64,000 nucleotides of DNA from NCBI RefSeq assembly GCF_963517015.1, contig NZ_CAUQDV010000003.1, positions 124,001 to 188,000 of the forward strand, given 5' to 3'. Numbering within the stretch: the stretch's first letter is position 1; each line of letters opens with the position of its first letter. The DNA is from an uncultured Devosia sp. (GTDB taxonomy: Bacteria > Pseudomonadota > Alphaproteobacteria > Rhizobiales > Devosiaceae). Under the pieces are notes generated by a model that was not told where the DNA came from, did not search any database, and was given only the letters and a program-made list of their open reading frames with translations. A program made the position numbers and the translations under genes. Shown here one piece after another: positions 35,543 to 44,755 of this stretch.

Positions 35543-37021
35543 TTATGCCCGGCTTGCCGTAAGACGCAGATTGGGCAGGAACTTGGGCGCCTTCACCAGC
35601 AGGCGGAAAGCCAGCCAAGGGTGAAGTACACAGATCATGCCCGCATACCAGCGCAACAGTGGCTTGACGGTATGCGGCTGGGTCAGCAGCAGATTGAGCC
35701 GCGCGCTATTGGCGGGGCCGATCACGGGCTCGATAGCCGGCAAAACTTTGAACACATGAAGCATAAGCGGCGCCCAGTGCAGGGCATGCCGGGTGGCCAG
35801 CAGGATTTTCAGACGCTGCTGCAGCTCATTGTGTGCACCCGGGCGCTGCTCCGGCACCACGTTGCAGCAGATTTCAACCTGCGTCAGGAAGGCGAGTACG
35901 GCGCCAAGGTCTTGCGCGATGGCACTGTCTTCGTTCAAACCGCCAATGGTGCGGGCAATATGGTTCCAGTGTTCGAACACCGCTGTGCTGGCCAAGTTCA
36001 TGGCGGCCGCGCGACGGATCGCCTGACGCTGCGGACCAAAGCTGGCATTGGCAGCAGTCAGCAGCGCCTGGTTGTACTGCCGCTCGCCCTCCGTTTGGCG
36101 CTGGCCGGGGTGCAACAGCATTGCGTCGGTCCCAACCAGGCGGGGCTGCCAGACATTGTGGATGGGGCGCCCCTTCACTAGGCGCGGGACAATGCTCAGC
36201 TCCTTGAGCTGGAAAGTGCCACGGGCGAGTGACGCGGCGATCGAGGCGTCGTCGATGGCAAAGATCCGCCCGCCAGACGTGAGGTGCATATCGCAAAACG
36301 CCTGCTGGGTCAGGCGCGCCAGGTCAACGGCATCGGTCAGCACCACGTGCTGGATGTTGTTGGCGGCATAAAAGTTCGCGCGGTCGTGAATGGTGAAGAT
36401 CGGCAGAGTGGCCAGTTGCAGATCGAAGGCCATCATCCTCCCGTCAACCTTGGCGCTGACATCGGGCACGCGCCAATTGCCATCGCTGCCCGCGATCCGC
36501 TTTTCCACCTGAACCTCGGTAACGCGAGGATCGTGCCGCAGGCACTCGGCCAGAGCCTGCTTGAGGCTGTGGTGGTCCAGTCCCTCCTGCGCGCCATTAT
36601 ACTGGGCGCTTCCGATGGAGTGCAGGTTGGGCTGGGTGCGCCAGGAACAGGCCGGCGCGTCCTTGTCGGAAAAGTGCTTGAAGTAGGCCGCATCACCATT
36701 GCGCGGCACGTCGGGCGCCGCCGGGCGCTGCGCAACAAAGACCGGCTGCCCGCACTGTGCGCAGAGGAAAAGAGAATGCCCATTAGCATTCTCTGCGTGC
36801 GCTTCGGTGCGAAGCTCGGCCAGGCTCGCCACCGTCTGGGGATCGAGCACGCTTTGCGCGGTGCGCCGCTGCTGGCCGAGAGGCAGACGTGTGTCGAGCA
36901 CCTCGGTGATGGCCCGAAAGTCGCCATTGCCGAGGTGCGGGTGCCCAGAGACCGCAGACTGGCTGGCGGTTGAGGCGACGTTGGACACGGCGCAGGCAGG
37001 CTTCTTGGTCGATTTTGTCAT
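35543..37021 (-). CDS. CoiA/DUF6035-like nuclease-fold protein
   Basis: A 492-residue protein. A CxxC pair (C87, C90 in FLCAQCGQPVFVAQ) and YFKHFSD-C125 form a zinc-ribbon-like N-terminal module. This is followed by a restriction-endonuclease-like core in which VPD187...FD200LQ202 fits the PD-(D/E)xQ pattern of CoiA-type nucleases. The C-terminal 280 residues are mainly helical and not recognised. It follows the AAA+ gene by 36 bases on the same strand. Relatives are annotated DUF6035 or competence-like, but no competence genes are near; a nuclease effector in a mobile-element defence module is plausible. Confidence 0.65.
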   Translation of the reverse strand: MTKSTKKPACAVSNVASTASQSAVSGHPHLGNGDFRAITEVLDTRLPLGQQRRTAQSVLDPQTVASLAELRTEAHAENANGHSLFLCAQCGQPVFVAQRPAAPDVPRNGDAAYFKHFSDKDAPACSWRTQPNLHSIGSAQYNGAQEGLDHHSLKQALAECLRHDPRVTEVQVEKRIAGSDGNWRVPDVSAKVDGRMMAFDLQLATLPIFTIHDRANFYAANNIQHVVLTDAVDLARLTQQAFCDMHLTSGGRIFAIDDASIAASLARGTFQLKELSIVPRLVKGRPIHNVWQPRLVGTDAMLLHPGQRQTEGERQYNQALLTAANASFGPQRQAIRRAAAMNLASTAVFEHWNHIARTIGGLNEDSAIAQDLGAVLAFLTQVEICCNVVPEQRPGAHNELQQRLKILLATRHALHWAPLMLHVFKVLPAIEPVIGPANSARLNLLLTQPHTVKPLLRWYAGMICVLHPWLAFRLLVKAPKFLPNLRLTASRA

Positions 37022-37057
37022 TGATACGGTCCTTTTTTGCGTTTTTGAGAAAAATGG

Positions 37058-38110
37058 TCAGTTGAGGATGGGGCGAGACGACGCGGCAGAGGCGACCTCC
37101 AGCAGTTTGTGCAAAGTGCGCAGGCTGGTGATCTTGCCGCGGCGCACCTCTGCGTTGATGGCGTCCACCAGCTCAGGGTCGAGGCCGCGACGCTCGATCT
37201 CGAGCGAAGCGATGTGGGCAATTTCTTTGGGAGAGGGTGGCGCCAGGCGAATGACCTGACAGCGGTCGAGCAAGGGCTGCGAGATCCGGCTCAGATCGTT
37301 GACCAAAACCACCCAATTGATGAAGCTCAGGTCCACAGCCAGTTGGAGATAATTATCCAGGTGGCTGGCGGCGCTCTGCTTCTCGAACAGGCCAACTAGG
37401 GATTCGCTGGGCCGCGGGCTGGCGTGCCGGCCAAAATCCCGGATTTTGTCGAGTTCATCCAGGCACACGATCAGGTTTGCCGACGTTGAGTTCGCTAGGC
37501 CTTCCATGACTTCACTGTGACGTGCGCCGGACCAGCTCGCGTCTTGACTCACGATTGGGCTCATATTGGTCATGGTCGCGCAGTCGAGATAGACCAGTTT
37601 GAGGCCACTATGCGCCGCCAGCCGATGCACGAAGCGGGTTTTGCCAGCCCCTGCGGTGGACTCGATAACCAATGGGCGAAACTGCAGCCACCGCGCACCA
37701 CGACGAATGTTCACCTGCGCCGACCGGCGAATAGCTTCGACCGCTGGAGCAAAGTTGTGCGCTTCCTCAAACAGGGCTGCTGCAAGCTCGTCCACCGCGT
37801 GGGTGTTCGAGGGCCCAGCCAGCGACTTGATCTCGCCCAACCGACCGATCAATCGATTGACCGCCATTCCATCGCGGCGGTCACTGGCACCGCGCCGGGC
37901 GTCTTGCTCGTCTCGATCGACGCTTTGCGCCAGGCGCACGAATGGCCGGTCGAGGCCCTCCAGCAGCAATACGCGGGGTTTCCCCAAGGCCGCGCGATCG
38001 TAGGCCTCGATTACAAACTCACTGCGCATGAGGTCGCGCAACGCCTCGTCGTCGTCAGGTTCCGGGCTTGGACCGGACGTCATTTTCCAGTTTTTCACGA
38101 TTTTCGACAT
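37058..38110 (-). CDS. Lon-like AAA+ ATPase without protease domain
   Basis: A 350-residue ATPase (start at MSKIVKNW; alternatives at 38137 and 38083). Walker A is TAGAGKT (about 152-158) and Walker B is LIVCLDELDKI (D218, E219). The later NDLSRISQPLLDRCQVIRLAPPSPKEIAHIA contains sensor 1, the arginine finger and the Lon-like linker. The N-terminal 140 residues are unlike the Lon substrate domain and there is no Ser-Lys protease domain, so it probably remodels or gates a partner. That partner is likely the nuclease-like protein encoded 36 bases downstream. Confidence 0.75.
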   Translation of the reverse strand: MSKIVKNWKMTSGPSPEPDDDEALRDLMRSEFVIEAYDRAALGKPRVLLLEGLDRPFVRLAQSVDRDEQDARRGASDRRDGMAVNRLIGRLGEIKSLAGPSNTHAVDELAAALFEEAHNFAPAVEAIRRSAQVNIRRGARWLQFRPLVIESTAGAGKTRFVHRLAAHSGLKLVYLDCATMTNMSPIVSQDASWSGARHSEVMEGLANSTSANLIVCLDELDKIRDFGRHASPRPSESLVGLFEKQSAASHLDNYLQLAVDLSFINWVVLVNDLSRISQPLLDRCQVIRLAPPSPKEIAHIASLEIERRGLDPELVDAINAEVRRGKITSLRTLHKLLEVASAASSRPILN

Positions 38111-38247
38111 TTCTGCAGGCGCACGGAGCCGTGGCACAAGCGGGTGTGCGGATCAGCGCGATGGATCGGATCGACGGCGCAGTGGCTCAGTCTCGCGCCA
38201 TCAGCGCGAGGTCGGAGTGCAACTGGCAATCAGGACGGGGGCAAGAC

Positions 38248-38382
38248 CTAGAGTGCGTGAACTACCAGGCAGGCGTCGCGCAATGCGGCGACGCCAAGCC
38301 ATCCGATGATCCCGACGGGACCAGAAATGTGGAGGAAAATCTTGCGGCGAATCCGATCGCGGCAATAGAAGTGATCAGCCAT
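38248..38382 (-). CDS. Possible 44-residue small membrane protein
   Basis: MADHFYCRDRIRRKIFLHIS is followed by a Gly/Val/Ile-rich hydrophobic stretch. CAGGAG lies about 8 bases before the ATG. It is on the same strand as, and 137 bases upstream of, the AAA+ gene, so it could be the first gene of that operon. The length and lack of a family keep confidence low. Confidence 0.35.
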   Translation of the reverse strand: MADHFYCRDRIRRKIFLHISGPVGIIGWLGVAALRDACLVVHAL

Positions 38383-38864
38383 GGCGGCTTCTCCTGTGTC
38401 TTCAGGATGGTGGCTGCCTGGTCAGGCCGCCAGAGTTGTTGCAAGCAACGCTGGTGGCCGCCTTATTGGCAACCGGGAATCCGGGATGGAATCCTCGCTT
38501 GACCTTCCGTTAGCTTTTTTCCGTTGTCAGCTGGTTTGTCCAGAGATGGTTAACAGAAAACTGTGGCTGACTGGCCGATAGATCTAGTGGGCAGGCAAAA
38601 GCAGGTCGAGCCACATTGGGCTCCGGCAGAAGACGTCGTCGCACAGCATCCAATTCCCGGACCCAATAAATTCGCATACGCAGTGTCCGGGCTATCAAAA
38701 GGTTTGGAAAAAGTATTTCCAACCCCCGGGTCGCAAGCGCCTATTTCCATTTTCCACTCACGTTTATTGCTCCGGAAAACGGCAATAAAATCTTTCATTG
38801 AGTGATTTTCCAGTGCTGGTTGGCTCCATTCAACATTGGAGATACCCATGACCAGGATCCGGAA
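38383..38864. other. Non-coding gap before the replication module
   Basis: About 480 bases with no gene I can support. It must contain the promoter for the AlpA-primase-helicase operon. GC falls after 38680 (many A-runs), which suits an origin or promoter, but I see no iterons. Confidence 0.4.
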
Positions 38865-39146
38865 ATGACCAAATCAACGAGCTTTTCATATCGCCCCCGT
38901 CTGCGCCGGTGGGCCGCCGCTGAATATCTGGGCGACATCCATGGTGTGCAAATTGCGCCTTCCACCTTGGCTAAGCTCGCCAGCGTGGGCGGTGGTCCAG
39001 CCATCACTTACTTCTCCAAAATTCCGCTCTACGCTTTGGCGGACTTGGACGACTGGGCCTTTTCCAAACTGCACCTTCCCACGTCATCGACCTCCGAGAC
39101 ACCGGTCCCATTGTGGATCGGCAATGAACCCGATCTTGAGCCGTAG
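38865..39146 (+). CDS. AlpA-like DNA-binding protein
   Basis: A 93-residue winged-helix protein beginning MTKSTSFSYRPRLRRWAAAEYLGD. APSTLAKLASVGGGPAITYFSKIPLYALADLDDWAFSKL is the AlpA-type pattern of recognition helix, wing and final helix. It starts the operon with the primase and DUF927 helicase and probably controls it or acts as excisionase. The first gene of island 1 (24555-24887) encodes a relative. Confidence 0.75.
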   Translation: MTKSTSFSYRPRLRRWAAAEYLGDIHGVQIAPSTLAKLASVGGGPAITYFSKIPLYALADLDDWAFSKLHLPTSSTSETPVPLWIGNEPDLEP

Positions 39147-39156
39147 GAGTTTAGAA

Positions 39157-40149
39157 ATGGACTATACGGCCGCCACTGACCTGTTGCTCAAGGCAAGGGA
39201 ACACTGCGATCATATTTTTATGCATCTGGTCGGGCAGCCCAATCCGCGCGCGTCAGGCAACACCGCCCTGCGGTGGCACGATGATGGCAAACTGCTGCTC
39301 AACCTGGCTGGAGACAAGCGCGGCACCTGGCACAATTTTTCCACCGGTGAGCACGGTGATGTTTGTGACTTTGTCCAGGCAGAGCTCTCGCTGACATGGT
39401 GGGATGCGGTTGCCTGGATTGATCGCTGGTTCGGCTCACCGAACGACCTCGTTCCGTCGAACGACAGTCGGGGCGCTCCCAAGAAAAACACTGCGAACTG
39501 TGCTCCGGACACAAAGAGCTATGGCCTTGAGCTTTTCCATGCTGCGAACCCCAGCCTGCAAAACACTATTGCCTACCGCTACCTCCAAAAGCGGCTCCAC
39601 GGGTTTCTTCCCGAAGAGGTGGTTCAGGGCGGCTCACTTCGCTTTTCGCCAACTCATCGCAAAATGGCAGGCGTAACCTTCGTGGACTGCGTCGGTGCCC
39701 TACTGGCTCTGATGACAGACCCCAAGACAGGCGAAGCCACCGGAGTTCACCGGACTTTCATCAATTCCAAATTGGAGCGAATTGAAAGGGCTACGCTGGG
39801 GACCCAAGGCGTTGTCCGGCTTTTTCCCGATCACGCTGTTGAGACTGCTTTGGCAGTCGGCGAGGGGATCGAAACCTGCCTCAGTGCTCACCTTTTGCTC
39901 GACGGGCCGCCTGTCTGGTCCTGCTTGAACACGGGAGGTCTCTCGATGATGCCCGTTCTCCATGGCATCGCGGCTCTCACAATCTATGCCGACAACGACG
40001 AAAACCAAGCCGGCCAGATTAGCGCTCGCAAGACCTTCGAGCGCTGGCGCAATGCGGGTGCAGAGGTAACGCTGCATCTTCCAATGACTCAGAGTGCTGA
40101 CTTCAACACGATGCTGGCCGATCTCGTTTCGTTCAAGGCCGCAGAATGA
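39157..40149 (+). CDS. Toprim-domain primase of an integrative element
   Basis: A 330-residue protein. The N-terminal half (GNTALRWHDDGKLLLNLAGDKRGTWHNFSTGEHGDVCDFV) is the DUF7146/CHC2-like zinc-free primase module. The C-terminal half is a Toprim domain with the Glu in AVGEGIETCLSA and DxD in IYADNDENQAG. AGGAG lies 8 bases upstream of the ATG. It overlaps the helicase gene by 4 bases, forming a primase-helicase pair of the type carried by phage satellites and small integrative elements. Confidence 0.82.
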   Translation: MDYTAATDLLLKAREHCDHIFMHLVGQPNPRASGNTALRWHDDGKLLLNLAGDKRGTWHNFSTGEHGDVCDFVQAELSLTWWDAVAWIDRWFGSPNDLVPSNDSRGAPKKNTANCAPDTKSYGLELFHAANPSLQNTIAYRYLQKRLHGFLPEEVVQGGSLRFSPTHRKMAGVTFVDCVGALLALMTDPKTGEATGVHRTFINSKLERIERATLGTQGVVRLFPDHAVETALAVGEGIETCLSAHLLLDGPPVWSCLNTGGLSMMPVLHGIAALTIYADNDENQAGQISARKTFERWRNAGAEVTLHLPMTQSADFNTMLADLVSFKAAE

Positions 40150-42317
40150 AAAAGCTTCTGCCGCACGAACCGCGCGCCTCGGCAGCGCAACTGACGCAGA
40201 CCACGACCAGCGCACACCAGAACACCCATATCTTGCCAACTTCTGGGGAGCGTGTTCAGCCTCAAGCTGCGGAAAACAATGATGATTTTTTGTGCCGGAA
40301 CACAGGAACACCTGGAACACCCAATTTTATTATCTCGTGTGAGGATGCGGCCAACGACATTGTTGGCCTCGATGCGAATGAGCCATTGTCCGATGTCGGT
40401 GTGTTAGGTGTTCCGCGTGTGCCGGACGATAAAAAAGAGAGTTCAAACAAAGCCGTAGCTTCGGAACACCTGCCTGATCTGCTGCCTTTGGCTGGTGTGC
40501 CCGGTGTTCCAAGCAGTTTCGTCTCGTTCGGTCCTTACCATTCATCCGCACGAGGCCTTTTCTACCTTGCGGACGAGGAAGACGACGCCATGTTCCTGTC
40601 CAGCCCGATCGCCATCATCGCGCTGACGCGCAATGACTCCAACCGTGGTTGGGGCCGTCTCGTGGAAATCGAGGACCGGGATGGCCACATCCACCAGATA
40701 GTGATCTCCAGCGAAATGCTGGCGAAGTCGAGCGGAGAAGCCGTTCGTGTTCTGCTGATGGATGCGGGTGCCACGTTGGCGACAAGGCGCACTCCTGCGG
40801 CTCACCTGAACGAATATTTTGCCACCGTTCAGGTCCCGGCTCGCCGCCGCATTGTCCAGACCACGGGATGGCATGACAACGACTATGTTCTGCCCGGCAA
40901 GGTCTATTCTTTGGACGGGACCAGTGACCGTGTGTTTTTCAACGCCAACGTTGATACCGCAGCGCAGTCGAGATCCGCCTATGCACAGGCGGGAGACCTC
41001 GAAACCTGGAAGAAGGAAATTGGACGCCTGGCCTGCGGCAACAGCAGGCTGTTGCTCGCACTGGCAATTGCATTTGCCGCGCCGCTGATCGGAAGGCTGG
41101 ATATATCCGGTGGTGGCGTCCACTTCCGCGGCGCCTCTTCGATTGGCAAAACGTCCCTTATCCGGGCCGCCTCCAGCATTTTCTCAGATCAGCGCTTCAT
41201 GCAGACATGGCGAGCGACTAGCGCGGGCTTGGAGGGAATTGCCGCTCTTCACAATGACGCCTTGCTGGCGCTCGATGAGATCGGACAGGTTGCTCCCGAC
41301 GCCGCCTCGGAGGCTGCCTACATGCTCGCCAACGGCCTCGGGCGGACTCGTGCGACCAAGGATGGCTTAGCGAAAGAGACGGCGCGGTTTCGTCTGCTGT
41401 TCATCAGCACGGGCGAAGAATCTCTTGCCGACCGGGTACAGGATGATCGCATGGGGCGGCGCCGCGCGATGGCCGGTCAGGAAATTCGGATGCTGGATAT
41501 TCCGAGCGAGGTGGGCAAACACGGTGTGTTTGAGAACCTTCATGGTTTCCCCAGCGGCGCCGCGCTGGCCGATCACCTACGCGAGGCTAGCCAGAATCAA
41601 CATGGGACGCCCTTTGAGGCGATGGTGAAAGCCATCATCGCCACCCGTCCAGATGGTATCGAAAGTTTGAAGGCCCGCGTCCGGAGCGTCGCCGGTGAAC
41701 TGTCGAGGGGCCTTGAAGGAGGCCAGGTCCTGCGAGCGGCCGAAAGGTTTGCGACGGCTTGTGTCGCGGCACAGTTCGCAAGCGAACACCGCATTGCGCC
41801 TTGGTCGTCCAGTGAAGCGATGGATGCCATTCGCACCTGCTTCGATGCCTGGCTTCTCGAGCGTGGTGGGGATGGCGCCCTGGAGCGCACAAAAGCCATC
41901 CAAGCCGTTCAGCGCTTTATTCAGGCCCACCAGACCTCGCGGTTTGAATGGATTGGTTCGCCGAAGGCGGAAGACTTTGATCCTGATGACATGCCGCGCA
42001 CCAACAATCTGGTCGGGTATTATTTCCGGGATCGCGATGACGTCCGCTACGGCTTCACCAAAGGCGGACTTGACGAGGCACTCGGGGGCCTCAACTTCAA
42101 GACGGCCGTCGCTGATCTGGCAAATGCCAAATTTCTCGAGAAGGACGGTGCCGGAAAGACCAGTGTCTCAAAGAGTGTGCGTGGCTCCAAAATGCGGCTC
42201 TATATGATCAACGCCAGCATTCTGGAGTTTGAACAGAGCGGACGTGAGCTGCCTGCTGCGGACAATCATGGCGAGACGACAGGTGGTGCGGAGAAATCTG
42301 TTCCTTCCAGCATCTGA
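40146..42317 (+). CDS. DUF927 family replicative helicase-like ATPase
   Basis: A 723-residue protein. The N-terminal 150 residues are low-complexity and unlike the rest. The DUF927 domain (about 160-560) has Walker A GASSIGKTS at residues 329-337 and Walker B LLALDEIGQ. DRMGRRRAMAGQEIRMLDIP is a conserved downstream element. The C-terminal part (about 600-723) may bind DNA. With the primase it should drive autonomous replication of the excised element. The last 52 bases overlap the convergent integrase gene. Confidence 0.85.
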   Translation: MKKLLPHEPRASAAQLTQTTTSAHQNTHILPTSGERVQPQAAENNDDFLCRNTGTPGTPNFIISCEDAANDIVGLDANEPLSDVGVLGVPRVPDDKKESSNKAVASEHLPDLLPLAGVPGVPSSFVSFGPYHSSARGLFYLADEEDDAMFLSSPIAIIALTRNDSNRGWGRLVEIEDRDGHIHQIVISSEMLAKSSGEAVRVLLMDAGATLATRRTPAAHLNEYFATVQVPARRRIVQTTGWHDNDYVLPGKVYSLDGTSDRVFFNANVDTAAQSRSAYAQAGDLETWKKEIGRLACGNSRLLLALAIAFAAPLIGRLDISGGGVHFRGASSIGKTSLIRAASSIFSDQRFMQTWRATSAGLEGIAALHNDALLALDEIGQVAPDAASEAAYMLANGLGRTRATKDGLAKETARFRLLFISTGEESLADRVQDDRMGRRRAMAGQEIRMLDIPSEVGKHGVFENLHGFPSGAALADHLREASQNQHGTPFEAMVKAIIATRPDGIESLKARVRSVAGELSRGLEGGQVLRAAERFATACVAAQFASEHRIAPWSSSEAMDAIRTCFDAWLLERGGDGALERTKAIQAVQRFIQAHQTSRFEWIGSPKAEDFDPDDMPRTNNLVGYYFRDRDDVRYGFTKGGLDEALGGLNFKTAVADLANAKFLEKDGAGKTSVSKSVRGSKMRLYMINASILEFEQSGRELPAADNHGETTGGAEKSVPSSI

Positions 42318-43546
42318 CGATACACCTCGTTCGCGATAATGTTGGCCGCCGCCAAGAGGACGGGGTCCAGATGATGGATGTAGTCGGCGGTGATGGAATG
42401 CGTCTCGTGGCCGATGATGGCGCCGATCGTGCTATCGGTAAACCGCAGGTCATTGCCAATGCTGGCAAATGAATGGCGAAGCGTATGGGCGGTAATGCCC
42501 TGTAGGCCGGCCCTTGCGGTAATTCGGTCTATTGCGCCGTCCAGCCCTCCGTAGTGGCTGGCGAGGTTCCGAACCCCACTCAAGGCATATGTGCTGGCGT
42601 CTTTGCGCGGTAGCTTCTGCAAGATATCGCGCATGACACCTGTCACCGGCCTCAGCGACCTGCCGGTCTTGGTGTCTTCCAGAATAGCAGTGTCCCTCGA
42701 AACGGAAATCCACTTAAGCCGCGCGATTTCGCTGATGCGAGCCCCGGTTAACGCCAGCAGCCAGACACCATCGCGTGCCTGATAGATCTGATCGTCAGCG
42801 TCCCGAAGAGCATCGCCCAGTTTTTTGTATTCGGCTGGCGTCAGGCGGCGATCCCGCTTGCTATAGGCAGGGCGGGGAACGCCAAACGCTGGGTTGGTCG
42901 TGATAATCCCCTTGTGTTTTGCATACGTCAGTATGCCGCTGAGCAGGCCAGTTGTGCGCGTGGCGGTGCCCGCGCCACCAGTAACGACCACCTTTCCGCG
43001 CTTATTAGGGGATGGTTGAGTGGTAGCGGTCTTGCCGAGTGTTACGTCTGCAATGAATTTGTGGATGTCCGACGGTTTAAGATCAATCACCAGGCGCCGC
43101 CCAAGCAGGGGCTTTATGTGGCGAATGATGCGGCCCTCGTCGGTATCGAGAGTTGACGCCTTCTTGGGCTTCTTCTTGCGACCGAGCACCAGCCCCTTGC
43201 GCGCATCGACAAGGTAGTCGTCGCACAGCTCGCTCACGGTAAGAGATTTGCGACGCGTGCGTCGCTCCAGCGCGGCGTCGCCACCGCGCAGCACATCAGC
43301 CAGAATAATGCGCGCCTCCTTGCGTGCTTCTTCGGTCGTCAGCTTGCCGTGGCTGCCCAGCGCCATGCGGCTGCGCTCACCGCTCCTGTTATAATAGTCG
43401 GCATAGTAGGATTTTGCGCCGCTGGGGAACACGCGGACACCGAAGCCTGCCAGTTCCGAGCACCAGATGAAAAAGGGCTTATCTAGCGCTGCCGCACGAT
43501 CGACAACGGTCTTGGTCAACTTCTGTGTTTTTGCGCGCTTGGCCAT
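42266..43546 (-). CDS. Tyrosine integrase (DUF4102 arm-binding type)
   Basis: A 426-residue integrase of the P4/CP4-57 type. The N-terminal DUF4102 arm-binding domain (about 1-95; LDKPFFIWCSELAGFGVRVFPSGAKSYYADYYNRSGE) precedes a core-binding domain and the catalytic domain, with GARISEIARLKW (Arg), HTLRHSFAS (His, Arg) and IGHETHSITADYIHH (GH, Tyr). All key residues are present. It lies 164 bases from the att site at 43711 and beside the right arm repeats, so it should drive integration at tRNA-Arg. Confidence 0.92.
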   Translation of the reverse strand: MAKRAKTQKLTKTVVDRAAALDKPFFIWCSELAGFGVRVFPSGAKSYYADYYNRSGERSRMALGSHGKLTTEEARKEARIILADVLRGGDAALERRTRRKSLTVSELCDDYLVDARKGLVLGRKKKPKKASTLDTDEGRIIRHIKPLLGRRLVIDLKPSDIHKFIADVTLGKTATTQPSPNKRGKVVVTGGAGTATRTTGLLSGILTYAKHKGIITTNPAFGVPRPAYSKRDRRLTPAEYKKLGDALRDADDQIYQARDGVWLLALTGARISEIARLKWISVSRDTAILEDTKTGRSLRPVTGVMRDILQKLPRKDASTYALSGVRNLASHYGGLDGAIDRITARAGLQGITAHTLRHSFASIGNDLRFTDSTIGAIIGHETHSITADYIHHLDPVLLAAANIIANEVYRQMLEGTDFSAPPVVSP

Positions 43547-43562
43547 GTGACACCTCCGACTA

Positions 43563-43582
43563 GAGTCACCATAGAGTCACCA
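43563..43582. repeat. Right arm-type double repeat of island 1
   Basis: GAGTCACCATAGAGTCACCA, 18/20 identical to 24471-24490 and in the same orientation. It lies between the integrase start and the att site, where arm sites are expected. Confidence 0.6.
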
Positions 43583-43710
43583 CGACATCGGAAGCGCTTG
43601 CATTGGCGAGTTTACACAGGAAAATCCGGAAATGGTTTAAGACGCTGAAATCATGACAGAAAAACCGAGCTCTCTGATCGTGGTCAAACCCAGAAAATGC
43701 TCAACGTCAG

Positions 43711-43757
43711 CCCTCCGAAGGTAGAGGTCGTGAGTTCGAATCTCGCCGGGTGCGCCA
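43711..43757 (+). repeat. tRNA-Arg 3'-end copy (att site, right end of island 1)
   Basis: CCCTCCGAAGG, AGAGGTC, TTCGAAT and CGGGTGCGCCA reproduce the anticodon loop to CCA of tRNA-Arg(CCG), with compensating changes that keep the T stem paired (GTGAG/CTCGC). The 5' half is absent, so it is not a tRNA gene. The substitutions suggest the element brought its own version of the 3' end or that this is the older host end. Confidence 0.85.
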
Positions 43758-43813
43758 CTCCTTCCCCCAGTGTTTCCAGTGCTTTTGCACCACCTCCGCC
43801 ACCCAATGAGGCG

Positions 43814-44330
43814 ATGTCTTCGGCCGCTTCGGCCACAGATTGGCAACAGAATGCGCCCGTTGGGCCGGCGGAGGCTGGCCATGCGTCCCGCGAGCAAACA
43901 CGACACGGCCGTCGCCAGCTCACCTCAGATGACCTGGTCCGAGAGGCTACCGGCCGCCGGATGGAGCCGATCGCATTCCTGGAAAAGCTGGTGGCAGACA
44001 GAAAGCTCGCACACCAGACCCAGGTCATCGTCGAGAAGATGGCAGCTGCGGGCGCGGACCTGCGCCTCTCGAACACCAATAGCCGAGTTGATCTTCTGAC
44101 GTTGGAGGTCGATCAACCTGCTGGTTTTCGGGCATGCCGCTTTCTACCGTTAGTGGCTCGCCGGGAGCGCTCCGCCTACCTCACGTCGTTGGAGGCCTTT
44201 TTGGCAGACTCCGCAGCACGGCATGCTCGGTACGGCGTGGTCACCATGGGGCTACCGGTTTGGTCGCGCAACGTGCGATTGCGATCCTTGCTAAAGCGAT
44301 TTCATCGCAAGATCAGCAAGTGGGCGGCAA
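43814..44330 (+). pseudogene. Truncated gene, possibly replication-associated
   Basis: A coherent protein sequence runs from MSSAASATDWQQ to about RSLLKRFHRKISKWA, with SDDLVREATGRRMEPIAFLEKLV and ARYGVVTMGLPVW. It then stops making sense as the frame enters DNA antisense to umuD (formal stop at 44530). The last sensible part (about 70 residues ending HRKISKWA) is faintly like plasmid or phage replication initiators, but I do not claim the family. GAGG precedes the ATG. The end is lost by recombination with the umuD fragment. Confidence 0.4.
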
Positions 44331-44712
44331 ACGGCGGCAATCTGGCATTCTCGTTATGCAGTATCATGACCCCGCCGCGACGATTGAGCCGCTTGAGCGT
44401 GGGTTCGCCATCAATGATTACGAGAACGACATCACGATCTTTGGGTGCCAAGGAGCGGTCGACAACGACAACGTCGCCCGGGAAAATCTTCACGTCGATC
44501 ATACAGTCGCCCACGACCCGCCAGAGATAAGACGAAATGGGATTGGGGACGAGAACCTGGTTGAGGTCGATCATCTCCTCGATGAAATCGTCTGCCGGGG
44601 ATGGGAAACCGGCGTGGACTGCTTGGCCGACGAGTGGGATGAGTATCTCTATCAGCGTCGAGAGAGGAACCGGCATGCCGCCAGGTGCCATAACAATTCT
44701 CGAGATACGCAT
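44302..44712 (-). pseudogene. umuD: UmuD-like S24 peptidase, 3'-truncated, Ser-to-Cys variant
   Basis: GFPSPADDFIEEMIDLNQVLVPNP and DVVLVIIDGEPTLKRLNRRGG are unmistakable UmuD segments, and the catalytic Lys (LKRL) is present. The active site reads VVGDCMID, so the catalytic Ser is Cys. After ARLP the sequence loses similarity and ends about 20 residues short, lacking the usual EVWGVV end. GAGGAG lies 7 bases upstream and an SOS box 44 bases upstream. No umuC follows. UmuD normally activates translesion polymerase V; this copy is probably inactive. Confidence 0.8.
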
Positions 44713-44755
44713 GCGTCGACTCCTCGGCGATGTGCCAAGGCTCGGTTATATGCAC

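Noticed and set aside
36284..36973. Plus-strand protein opposite the nuclease-like gene
   Set aside because: It is antisense to a frame with recognisable CxxC and nuclease motifs, and has no start signal.
43711..43757. A second tRNA-Arg gene
   Set aside because: Only the part from the anticodon loop to CCA is present; upstream bases cannot form the 5' acceptor strand or D arm. The same holds for 54242-54286.
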